A stretch of DNA of 13,785 nucleotides from an uncultured Collinsella sp. (GTDB taxonomy: Bacteria; Actinomycetota; Coriobacteriia; Coriobacteriales; Coriobacteriaceae). The stretch's first letter is position 1; every line of letters begins with the position of its first letter. Shown piece after piece: positions 6,686-13,737 of the stretch. The DNA lies in NCBI GenBank assembly GCA_900544385.1, contig UQVD01000055.1, forward strand, positions 1-13,785, given 5' to 3'. A program made the translations under genes and the position numbers. Under the pieces are notes generated by a model. That model ran no database searches and was not told the DNA's origin. It saw nothing but the letters and a program-made list of their open reading frames with translations.

Positions 6686-8032
6686 CTACGCCACCAGCTT
6701 GTCAAAAGCCCCGCGCCGGTTGAGCACGGTAAACGCGACAACACAGATGACTGCCGACAAAATCGATCCGCACGGCGAGGCGATACCCATGGGAAACAAC
6801 GTATCGGAATAGGCGTTCGACAGCAGCCACGCGCCCGGCACGCGAATGAGCGCCACGGCCAGCACGTTGTGCGCAAAGCCGATGTAGCTCTTGCCGTATG
6901 CGGCGAAAAAGCCACTAAAGCAAATGTGGATGCCGGCAAAGATTGCGTCGAAAATATAGCTGCGCATATAGCCAGTACCGGCCGCGACGACTGCGGCGTC
7001 CTTGGCAAAAAAGCCAATAAACGCCGGCGCCACCAGCCACATCAGCACCGTGATCAGGCAACCGTACACCACCGAGATCGTCATGGCGTCCTTGAGCACC
7101 TGGCGCGCGCGATCGCCCTTGCCCGCGCCGGCGTTTTGCGCCGTGAGTGCACTGACGGTGGCACCCATGGAGCTCGGAACAATGAACAAAAAGCTGATCA
7201 TCTTTTCGACCAGGCCCACGGCAGCGGCGTCGACGAGCCCTCGGTGGTTGGCGATGACGGTGATAAACATAAACGCCACCTGGATACAGCCGTCCTGCAC
7301 GGCCACGGGCACGCCGATCTTAAGAATGCTGCCGAGCACCTCGGGCTGGGGGCGCAGGTCGCTGCGCTTAACGTGGATGTTCGTGCGGCGGCTCTTGAGC
7401 CACACGAGCGCGAGGGCAACGCTGGCCGTCTGGGCGGTCACCGTGCCGAGCGCCGCGCCCACGGGGCCGAGCCCCATATGGCCGATAAACAGAAAATCGA
7501 GCGCGATGTTGATGATGCACGCCACGCCAATCACGTACATAGGCGAGCGCGAATCGCCCAGCCCGCGAAAGATGGCCGAGAGGATGTTGTACGCGGCGAT
7601 AAAGGGAATGCCCATAAAGCAGATACGCAGGTAGGCGGCGGTTCCTTCGACTGCTTCGGCCGGCGTGCCAATAAGCGCCACGATTTGCGGGCACAGCGCA
7701 AGCAAGACGGCGGCCAGCACCACCGAGACACCCATAAAGAGCGTAATGGTGTTGCCGATGGCGGTTTCGGCGCGATCGAAGCGGCGCGAGCCCACGGCGT
7801 GACCGACGATCACCGTCGTTCCCATGGCCAGGCCCACGAGCGTCACGGTAATGATATAGAGCGTCTGCGCGCCATTGCCCACGGCGGTGATGCCGGCGGC
7901 GCCGCTAAACTGCCCCATCATGTACAGGTCGGCCATGCCGTAGAGCATCTGCAAAAAGTACGAGAGCATATAGGGCAGGGCAAAGACCGCGATGGTCTTA
8001 AGGACATTGCCGCGTGTGAGGTCGTGTTCCAT
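6686..8032 (-). CDS. MATE-family multidrug/cation antiporter
   Basis: A 448-aa integral membrane protein with about 12 hydrophobic segments in two similar halves, the MATE architecture; length is normal. Typical features are the N-terminal segment IAVFALPYMLSYFLQMLYGMAD region (14-35), GTTVIVGHAVGS (71-82), the conserved cytoplasmic AIFRGLGDSRSPM (153-165) and NIALDFLFI (175-183), with the second-half counterpart ALTAQNAGAGK (295-305). Such proteins use a sodium or proton gradient to expel cationic drugs or metabolites; the substrate cannot be told from sequence. It is divergent from the ABC exporter operon with 259 nt between start codons. The ribosome site is weak (AGAAAG, 8 nt before the ATG). 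A MerR-type promoter candidate lies at 8073-8103. No convincing terminator is seen between it and the convergent ligA unit; a gene remnant follows instead. Confidence 0.92.
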   Translation of the reverse strand: MEHDLTRGNVLKTIAVFALPYMLSYFLQMLYGMADLYMMGQFSGAAGITAVGNGAQTLYIITVTLVGLAMGTTVIVGHAVGSRRFDRAETAIGNTITLFMGVSVVLAAVLLALCPQIVALIGTPAEAVEGTAAYLRICFMGIPFIAAYNILSAIFRGLGDSRSPMYVIGVACIINIALDFLFIGHMGLGPVGAALGTVTAQTASVALALVWLKSRRTNIHVKRSDLRPQPEVLGSILKIGVPVAVQDGCIQVAFMFITVIANHRGLVDAAAVGLVEKMISFLFIVPSSMGATVSALTAQNAGAGKGDRARQVLKDAMTISVVYGCLITVLMWLVAPAFIGFFAKDAAVVAAGTGYMRSYIFDAIFAGIHICFSGFFAAYGKSYIGFAHNVLAVALIRVPGAWLLSNAYSDTLFPMGIASPCGSILSAVICVVAFTVLNRRGAFDKLVA

Positions 8033-8072
8033 GGGCGGGGCTTTCTGGCTTGGTTCGTTTAGCTACCAGTGT

Positions 8073-8103
8073 AGTGAAAACCCTACAACGATTGTAGAGT
8101 CAA
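8073..8103 (-). promoter_or_regulatory. candidate MerR-type promoter of the MATE gene
   Basis: On the - strand, TTGACT (revcomp of 8098-8103) serves as -35, followed by a 19-nt spacer holding the perfect dyad CTACAATCGTTGTAG (8083-8097), then TTCACT (8073-8078) as a weak -10. MerR-family activators bind such dyads between elements spaced 19-20 nt. A better -10, TACACT at 8068-8073, would give an implausible 24-nt spacer. No MerR gene is intact in the window. Confidence 0.45.
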
Positions 8104-8222
8104 GGTTTGTGTCGGCAGTGGGGCGAAAAAAATCGCGCGCACCATTATTCCGAGTGAATATGGACACACGTCACGAGAACTCGCCGCCGTCGCTAACCTT
8201 GCAGAAAACGATTTCGGAATAC

Positions 8223-8250
8223 TTGACACCATTATTCGGCGCGCAATAAT
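8223..8250 (+). promoter_or_regulatory. sigma-70-type promoter of the ABC exporter operon with embedded dyad
   Basis: A perfect -35 TTGACA at 8223-8228, a 16-nt spacer and AATAAT (5 of 6) at 8245-8250 as -10; the start of transcription would fall near 8257, about 35 nt before the GTG start codon. ATTATT (8231-8236) and AATAAT (8245-8250) form an inverted repeat with an 8-nt centre across spacer and -10, a natural repressor operator position. ACCATTATTC is repeated at 8141-8150, upstream. Confidence 0.6.
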
Positions 8251-8291
8251 ACGTGCGTTTGCGAACAACGTTTGATGGGGGTTGAACCTGC

Positions 8292-10121
8292 GTGCGCAAT
8301 CTCAAAATACTGTTTTCCTATCTAGGGGCATACCGTCGCGATGCCATCCTCGGCGTGTTCTTTGTGTCGGTCGAGACGGTGCTCGAGCTGTTTATCCCGG
8401 TCATCATGGCCAACATCATCGATGTGGGCGTGCCTGCGGGTGATATCAACTACATGCTGCTACAGGGTGCGTACATGTTGGTGTGCGCTGCGCTTTCGCT
8501 GGTACTGGGCTTGGGTTATGCCCGCACGTCCGCCCGCGTTGCCTCGGGCCTAGGCGCTAACCTGCGCGAGGCCGAGTACAAAAAGATTCAGACGCTCGCT
8601 TTTGGTAACCTGGACAACTACGACGCCAGCTCGCTCGTCACCCGCATGACCACGGACATCACCGTTATCCAAAATGCTGTGGGCAACGGCTTTCGCCCTA
8701 TGGTGCGCGGCCCGGTGACGCTTATCGTCGGCCTTATCTACGCGCTGATGCTGTCGCGCCCGCTCGCCACCGTCTTTGCGATCATCTTGCCCGTGCTGGC
8801 AATCGTACTGGGCGTCATCACCTATCGCGTCAGTCCGCTCTACCGCCAACTCCAGACCTCGATGGACCACCTCAACGGCGTGGTACAGGAAGACCTCACC
8901 GCCGTGCGTGCCGTCAAGGCCTACGTTCGTACCGAGCACGAGGAGGCCAAGTTCGACACCGTCAATACCGAGCTCGCCGGCACTGCGACGAAGACCTTTG
9001 GCAACGCGGTGCTCAACCTGCCGGTGTTTCAGCTGTCGATGTACGTGGCTGCGCTCTCCATCCTGTGGATTGGCGGCCGCATGATTCTCGCCGGCAAGCT
9101 GGGCGTGGGCTCGCTCACGGGCTTTATGAGCTACGTGCTGCTGATCATGAATTCGCTCATGATGATTTCCAACGTGTTTTTGCTGCTCACGCGCGCTCTT
9201 ACGAGTGTGGGCCGTATCGCCGAGGTGCTCGATGAGGAGCCCTTTATCGCCAACCCCGCGGGAGACCTCGCGATTGCGGCGCCAGCGGACGGCAGTATCG
9301 AGTTTCGCGACGTTTCCTTTAAATACCGCGCGGATGCAGCCGAGGATGTGCTCGAGCATATCGACCTTCGCATCGAGAGCGGCTCGACGGTGGGCATCCT
9401 CGGCGGCACGGGCTCGGGCAAGAGCTCACTTGTGCAGCTGATTGCGCGCCTGTATGACGCCACCGAAGGCGCCGTGCTTGTGGGCGGACGCGACGTGCGC
9501 GACTACGACCTCGCCGCCTTGCGCGACGCTGTGGGCATTGTGCTGCAAAAGAATGTGCTGTTCACGGGCACCGTGCGCGAGAACCTGCAGTGGGGCAATC
9601 CGCAGGCGTCGGACGATGAGCTCCTCGCGGTTTGCCGCGCGGCGTGCGTGGACGAGTTCCTTGATCGCATCGGCGGGCTGGACGGCGAGTTGGGCCAAGG
9701 CGGCGCCGGTGTCTCGGGTGGCCAGAAGCAACGCCTGTGCATCGCGCGCACGCTGCTCAAGCATCCGCGCGTGCTCATTTTTGATGACTCCACCAGCGCG
9801 GTCGATATGGCGACCGACGCAAAGATTCGCGAGCACATCGCTCGGATTCCCGATACTACCGTGCTCATCATCGCCCAGCGCATCGCGAGCGTCATGGATG
9901 CCGATCGCATTGTGGTGCTGGACGACGGTCGTGTCCACGGCGTGGGCACGCACGAGGAACTGCTGGCGGGCGACAACATATACCAGGAGATTTACGCCTC
10001 GCAGATGGAGTGTGCGGGGAACGCGTGCACCGGCGACGGCAGCGATGATGACTGCGCGAAGGACCCGTTTTCCTCCGTCGCATGCGGATCGCCCTTGGAA
10101 GGGGGTGAGCGCCATGCCTAA
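8292..10121 (+). CDS. ABC exporter half-transporter with degenerate ATPase site (TM287-like subunit)
   Basis: A 609-aa fusion of an exporter membrane domain (about 1-310, six hydrophobic segments) and an ATPase domain (about 335-570). Walker A is GGTGSGKS (371-378) and the signature is canonical VSGGQ (474-478). In Walker B, LIFDD has Asp499 where the catalytic Glu should be, and the switch His is Gln529 (IIAQR). This pattern marks the inactive-site subunit of heterodimeric exporters such as TM287/288. After the ATPase domain comes an unusual tail of about 40 residues with four Cys (573, 578, 588, 598) among Asp and Gly. Start is GTG at 8292: an in-frame TGA lies at 8283, and the G-rich GATGGGGG at 8273-8280 is a distant ribosome site. 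The stop codon overlaps the next gene by 8 nt, so both subunits are probably made together. Substrate unknown: drug, lipid or peptide. Confidence 0.93.
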   Translation: MRNLKILFSYLGAYRRDAILGVFFVSVETVLELFIPVIMANIIDVGVPAGDINYMLLQGAYMLVCAALSLVLGLGYARTSARVASGLGANLREAEYKKIQTLAFGNLDNYDASSLVTRMTTDITVIQNAVGNGFRPMVRGPVTLIVGLIYALMLSRPLATVFAIILPVLAIVLGVITYRVSPLYRQLQTSMDHLNGVVQEDLTAVRAVKAYVRTEHEEAKFDTVNTELAGTATKTFGNAVLNLPVFQLSMYVAALSILWIGGRMILAGKLGVGSLTGFMSYVLLIMNSLMMISNVFLLLTRALTSVGRIAEVLDEEPFIANPAGDLAIAAPADGSIEFRDVSFKYRADAAEDVLEHIDLRIESGSTVGILGGTGSGKSSLVQLIARLYDATEGAVLVGGRDVRDYDLAALRDAVGIVLQKNVLFTGTVRENLQWGNPQASDDELLAVCRAACVDEFLDRIGGLDGELGQGGAGVSGGQKQRLCIARTLLKHPRVLIFDDSTSAVDMATDAKIREHIARIPDTTVLIIAQRIASVMDADRIVVLDDGRVHGVGTHEELLAGDNIYQEIYASQMECAGNACTGDGSDDDCAKDPFSSVACGSPLEGGERHA

Positions 10122-12012
10122 GACCGCAGCCCAAGCACGCCCGGCCGACCTCAAACGCACTGTGCGCCGCCTGCTCTCCTACATGGGGCATGCCAAGTTC
10201 TCGTTGCTCGCGGTGGGCGTGCTCGCCTCCGTCGCCGCCATCGCGAGCCTCGCCGGCACCTACATGGTGCGCCCCATCGTTAACGGTTTGGCCACGGGCG
10301 GGGAGGAACTGCTTGCCAAGCAGGTCATCCTGACGGCGATCATCTACGCTGCGGGCGTGCTCTCGGCCCTGGGCTACTCGCAGATCATGGTGCGCGCGGC
10401 CCAACACGTGGTGTCCGATATTCGCCGCGACCTGTTCGCGCACATCCAGACGCTGCCGCTCAGTTATTTTGACAGCACGCGCTCGGGCGACATCATGAGC
10501 TTTTTCACCAACGACGTCGACACCGTCTCCGAGGCGCTCAACAACAGCTTTGCCAACGTGATTCAGGCAGCCATTCAGGTTGTGGGCACCACGGCCATGC
10601 TCATCATCCTTAACTGGCAGCTCACGATTATCACACTCGTGTGCGATGCGGCCATTGTGCTGTATGCGCGCTACTCGGGCGCGCGCTCTAAGCGTTTCTT
10701 TGCTGCCCAGCAGGCATCGCTTGGCGACCTGGACGGATATATCGAAGAAATGGTCTCGGGCCAAAAGGTCATCAAGGTCTTTAACCGTGAGGCAGCGAAT
10801 GTCGCCGGCTTCACCTGCCGCAACGACGAGCTTCGCCGCACCGGTACCGCCGCCGTGAGCTATGCCAACTCCATGGTGCCCATGACCGTCGTGATTGGCT
10901 ACGTCAACTATGCCATCGTCGCCGTGGCGGGCGGCATGCTCTGCATCAAGGGGCTCGCCGACGTAGGTGCGCTCGCGAGCTACCTGGTCTTTGTGCGCCA
11001 GGCCGCCATGCCCATCAACCAGTTTACGCAGCTCGGCAACTTCTTGCTCAACGCGTTGGCCGGTGCCGAGCGCCTGTTTGCCGCCATGGACCTTGAGCCC
11101 GAGGTGGACGAGGGCTGCGTGGAGCTGGTGCAGACGGGCGACGCCGCGTGGGCGTGGAAGATTCCCGAGGGCCAGGGCGTGGGCGTCTACGGGCATTTGC
11201 ATGACGTGGCAGCCGTTGATGAGTCGGGCCGCGCGGTGGCCGCCGACGGCATCGAGCTCACGTGCGGCTTGGTCCCGCTTGCCGGCGACGTGCGCTTCCA
11301 TGCCGTGGACTTTTCCTACGTGCCGGGCGCCCGCGTGCTCACGGACCTCAACCTGTTTGCCAAGCCGGGGCAAAAGATTGCGTTTGTGGGCTCCACGGGC
11401 GCCGGCAAGACGACCATTACCAACCTCATCAACCGCTTCTACGAGGTCGATGACGGCGAGATCACGTACGACGGCATCGACGTCAAGCACATTGCCAAGG
11501 CCAGCCTGCGCGGGTCGCTCGGCATTGTGCTGCAGGACACGCACCTGTTTAGCGGCACCATTGCGCAGAACATCCGCTTTGGCAAGCTCGACGCGACCGA
11601 CGAGGAGGTGCGCGCCGCTGCCGAGGCCGCCTGCGCCGACTCGTTTATCCGCCGCCTGCCGCGGGGCTACGACACACCGGTCACGGCCGACGGCGCCAAC
11701 CTGTTGCAGGGTCAGCGTCAGCTGCTCGCCATCGCGCGCGTGGCCGTCGCCGATCCGCCGGTGCTCATCCTGGACGAGGCCACGAGCTCCATTGACACGC
11801 GTACCGAAAAGCTCATCGAGCGCGGTATGGACCGCATCATGCGCGGTCGCACCACGTTTATGATCGCGCACCGCCTGTCCACTGTCCGCGACGCCGACGC
11901 CATCATGGTCCTCGAACACGGCCGCATCATCGAGCGCGGCACGCACGAAGAGTTGCTCGCCCAGCACGGCGAGTACTGGCAGCTGGCGCATGGCTTAAAA
12001 GAGCTGGATTAA
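10114..12012 (+). CDS. ABC exporter half-transporter with catalytic Glu (TM288-like subunit)
   Basis: A 632-aa exporter subunit: membrane domain about 20-325, ATPase domain about 390-625. Walker A is GSTGAGKT (426-433), Walker B LILDE with catalytic Glu555, and switch His586 (IAHRLSTV), all canonical. The signature is altered: LLQGQ (530-534) in place of LSGGQ, losing the Ser. Paired with the preceding subunit this leaves one competent ATP site (these Walker motifs with the partner's VSGGQ) and one degenerate site. The linker between domains (about 330-390) is some 40 residues longer than usual and contains AWAWKIPEGQGVGVYGHLH. Start ATG 10114 has GGAAGGGGGTGA upstream and overlaps the previous stop codon; the frame is open further upstream inside the previous gene, but that portion is out-of-frame shadow. 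A large hairpin with a T run follows the stop. Confidence 0.94.
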   Translation: MPKTAAQARPADLKRTVRRLLSYMGHAKFSLLAVGVLASVAAIASLAGTYMVRPIVNGLATGGEELLAKQVILTAIIYAAGVLSALGYSQIMVRAAQHVVSDIRRDLFAHIQTLPLSYFDSTRSGDIMSFFTNDVDTVSEALNNSFANVIQAAIQVVGTTAMLIILNWQLTIITLVCDAAIVLYARYSGARSKRFFAAQQASLGDLDGYIEEMVSGQKVIKVFNREAANVAGFTCRNDELRRTGTAAVSYANSMVPMTVVIGYVNYAIVAVAGGMLCIKGLADVGALASYLVFVRQAAMPINQFTQLGNFLLNALAGAERLFAAMDLEPEVDEGCVELVQTGDAAWAWKIPEGQGVGVYGHLHDVAAVDESGRAVAADGIELTCGLVPLAGDVRFHAVDFSYVPGARVLTDLNLFAKPGQKIAFVGSTGAGKTTITNLINRFYEVDDGEITYDGIDVKHIAKASLRGSLGIVLQDTHLFSGTIAQNIRFGKLDATDEEVRAAAEAACADSFIRRLPRGYDTPVTADGANLLQGQRQLLAIARVAVADPPVLILDEATSSIDTRTEKLIERGMDRIMRGRTTFMIAHRLSTVRDADAIMVLEHGRIIERGTHEELLAQHGEYWQLAHGLKELD

Positions 12013-12061
12013 CCCGTTCGAGCACGATGCTTTGATCTCTCCGTGCCCCTCACCTCGCCTC

Positions 12062-12128
12062 AAACCGTCACAACATTCGACGTTTTTTGCCAAAATCGGG
12101 AAAAGCATCGAATGTTGTGATGGTTTTT
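12062..12128 (+). terminator. probable terminator of the ABC exporter operon, formed by palindrome copy 1
   Basis: A 19-bp stem (12062-12080 with 12108-12126, one G-T pair) is followed by a T run through 12128 and then CTG. It starts 50 nt after the last ABC gene. The terminator is built from the 61-bp repeated palindrome described separately; only this copy has the T run. Confidence 0.6.
12064..12124. repeat. 61-bp palindromic element, copy 1
   Basis: Arms TCACAACATTCGA (12068-12080) and TCGAATGTTGTGA (12108-12120) extend outward by ACCG/TGGT with one G-T pair. The 27-nt centre can form an inner stem (GTTTTTT with GGAAAAGC). A second copy at 13306-13366 matches at 57 of 61 positions. The two copies bracket the nuclease-like gene. 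Confidence 0.9.
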
Positions 12129-12227
12129 CTGCCACTCGACCGGGTGGAATCGCTTTCTTGCGCACGAAGGTGTGCGAACCCGTGAGCAGGGGAATAAGGT
12201 TGGTTATCCGACTCCATTGGAGGGCTC

Positions 12228-13265
12228 ATGGACCTGCCGATCGTCCTGTCCCATAAGACTGCCTGGCTGTACCACAACGTGGCGCGCCCGTCCGAGCCGC
12301 TCTCGCGAGCAAGCAGCCTATACGATGAGGACTCGCTTGCCAACGAGGCGGAGTCGACCGCGAACCTGCCCAAATTGGGACTCGATGCCAAGGGGCCGAG
12401 GGCTTCAACGGCAGTTGGGATTGTTACCGACTATCTGGTCTCGCTCGGTATTCCACGAGAAGAGCTCGATCATATCGACACGCTCGTCAACTTCGATTTT
12501 GAGCGCTCGACGCCGGCTGGATTTAGGTGCCACGTGTTTGGGGCGCCGATACCTCCAGGCCATCTTATCGAGGTGGCGGAGGGCCTTCTGGTGGTTGATG
12601 AAGCCATGTGCTTTGTCCAAGCGGGTTCGTGGATGAGCGAGCCCGAGCAGCTGGAATATGGCTACGAAATCTGCGCCCGATACCATTTGAATCATCTGTC
12701 GACAGGCGATTATATCGAGATGGGGCAGAGGTATACCGTTGCCGACTTGATTGCTTATTGCAATGAGAACCGATCTCGTCAGGGGGCTATACGCGCGGCC
12801 GCCGTGCTCAAGCGCGTGCACGATGGCGCGCGGTCGCCCATGGAGACGGCCACCGCAATCATGGTCGTAGCAAAACGTTCCCAGGGCGGGCTGGGATACG
12901 CCAAGATCGAGCTCAACCATCGGGTCGATGTTCCCAACGAGTTCAAGTATCTTGCAAAGGCCGGGTATTTCGAGATCGACGTATATGCGCCTGCGAGCGG
13001 TACGGGGATTGAATACAACGGCTCGGACCATCTTGATAAACAGCGCAGCGCGTCGGATGCGGAGCGTATGACCGTGCTGAGCGCGCTGGGCTTTAGGATG
13101 ATCGTCCTCACCGGGACCCAGTTTGCCAATCAGCTGCAATTGCACCGGGCGATGAACGCCATCGCGCTCGCTATGGGCCTTAAGTGCGACCGAAGCGAAG
13201 CGTTCCAGAAACGGCAGAACGATCTGCGAGAATTCGTGATTCGGCACTGGGACGGCGGCCTTTAG
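12228..13265 (+). CDS. PD-(D/E)XK-like nuclease-fold protein of unknown role
   Basis: A 345-aa soluble protein without signal or membrane segment. The C-terminal 150 residues look like a restriction-endonuclease fold of the DUF559/Vsr kind: SPMET (203-207), NHRVDV (230-235), FEIDVY with Asp251, IEYNG with Glu262, then SDH (266-268), Asp277 and Arg280, and a final strand LGFRMIVLTGTQF (287-299). The middle (about 95-155) has CHVFGAPIPPG and LVVDEAMCFVQAGSWM, a pattern I associate with a paralogous family in gut Coriobacteriia whose function is not established. It resembles AbiEi-like antitoxin/nuclease proteins only loosely. Base composition and codons look less biased than in neighbours (ATA, AGG, TTT more frequent), a hint of acquisition. 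GGAGGG at 12219-12224 sets the start; an 8-bp hairpin lies at 12158-12177 upstream. It is flanked by two 61-bp palindromes. Confidence 0.8.
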   Translation: MDLPIVLSHKTAWLYHNVARPSEPLSRASSLYDEDSLANEAESTANLPKLGLDAKGPRASTAVGIVTDYLVSLGIPREELDHIDTLVNFDFERSTPAGFRCHVFGAPIPPGHLIEVAEGLLVVDEAMCFVQAGSWMSEPEQLEYGYEICARYHLNHLSTGDYIEMGQRYTVADLIAYCNENRSRQGAIRAAAVLKRVHDGARSPMETATAIMVVAKRSQGGLGYAKIELNHRVDVPNEFKYLAKAGYFEIDVYAPASGTGIEYNGSDHLDKQRSASDAERMTVLSALGFRMIVLTGTQFANQLQLHRAMNAIALAMGLKCDRSEAFQKRQNDLREFVIRHWDGGL

Positions 13266-13281
13266 GGACGTTTTGGTCCCT
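13264..13281 (+). other. small hairpin overlapping the stop codon of the nuclease-like gene
   Basis: AGGGAC at 13264-13269 pairs with GTCCCT at 13276-13281 around GTTTTG. It begins within the TAG stop codon. There is no T run after it, so termination is unlikely from this alone. Confidence 0.4.
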
Positions 13282-13305
13282 CTACGGGGTGCCGTGGGCA
13301 GGCAA

Positions 13306-13366
13306 ACCATCACAACATTCGACGTTTTTCGCTAAAAACGGGAAAAGCATCGAATGTTGTGATGGT
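13306..13366. repeat. 61-bp palindromic element, copy 2
   Basis: ACCATCACAACATTCGA (13306-13322) pairs perfectly over 17 bp with its complement at 13350-13366, enclosing a 27-nt centre. It differs from copy 1 at four positions: three in the centre and one in the stem, where A here replaces G so that a pair is kept in both copies. No T run follows. It lies 40 nt after the nuclease-like gene and 132 nt before moaA. Confidence 0.9.
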
Positions 13367-13452
13367 CTGTGCAGAGGATGGGCTTGGGAAGCCGGTCTTG
13401 CTCGAAGCGACCTGTCCTGTCGTACGGGTGTCGGAATGATTCTCTCGTGGGG

Positions 13453-13458
13453 TATTAT
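13453..13458 (+). promoter_or_regulatory. possible -10 element for moaA
   Basis: TATTAT (5 of 6 to TATAAT) in an otherwise GC-rich stretch, about 41 nt before the moaA start codon. No clear -35 lies 16-18 nt upstream. The predicted leader of about 35 nt is too short for a molybdenum cofactor riboswitch. Confidence 0.25.
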
Positions 13459-13498
13459 GTTTTCCGAAGAATAAAACGCCGCGTGAGGGGAGGGCTGC

Positions 13499-13737
13499 GT
13501 GGACGGGCACGTGCAACATGACGGTTTTGGCCGCGATATCAACTACCTGCGCATTGCCGTTACCGACAAGTGCAATTTCCGCTGCATTTACTGCATGCCG
13601 GCCGATGGCGTGGCGCCCCGTGCACACGATGAGCTGCTCAGTGCCGAGGAAATCGCCCGCTTTGTGCGCCTGGTAGCGGGGGAGGGCATTCGCCGCGTGC
13701 GCCTGACGGGCGGCGAGCCGCTGGTCAGCCGCCGTAT
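13499..13737 (+). CDS. moaA: GTP 3',8-cyclase MoaA, N-terminal fragment cut by contig end
   Basis: The first 79 residues of a radical SAM enzyme that starts molybdenum cofactor synthesis by converting GTP to 3',8-cyclo-GTP. The protein opens with FGRDINYLRIAVTDKCNFRC (10-29), containing Cys25 and Cys29 of the iron-sulfur cluster motif; Cys32 follows in IYCMP. TGGEPL (70-75) is the SAM-binding GGEP motif. These combined are characteristic of MoaA. The start is GTG at 13499 with GAGGGGAGGG at 13485-13494; no in-frame ATG lies near. Translation beyond 13737 runs into adapter and is not real. The other Moco genes would be expected downstream, off this contig. Confidence 0.95.

Noticed and set aside
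8083..8268. A small gene in the MATE-ABC intergenic region on either strand
   Set aside because: The frames overlap the promoter and dyads, lack ribosome sites, and show no protein-like pattern; the + strand frame ending at 8272 has no start codon.
9442..10113. Upstream in-frame extension of the second ABC subunit giving an 856-aa protein
   Set aside because: The extension is an out-of-frame reading of the first subunit's ATPase domain; ATG 10114 has a strong ribosome site and gives normal exporter length.
12064..13366. CRISPR repeats
   Set aside because: Only two copies exist, 1242 nt apart, with a full gene between them and no spacer-sized interval or cas gene.
13367..13498. Molybdenum cofactor riboswitch before moaA
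   Set aside because: The likely transcribed leader is only about 35 nt and no complex paired structure is seen beyond the palindrome, which lies upstream of the possible -10.
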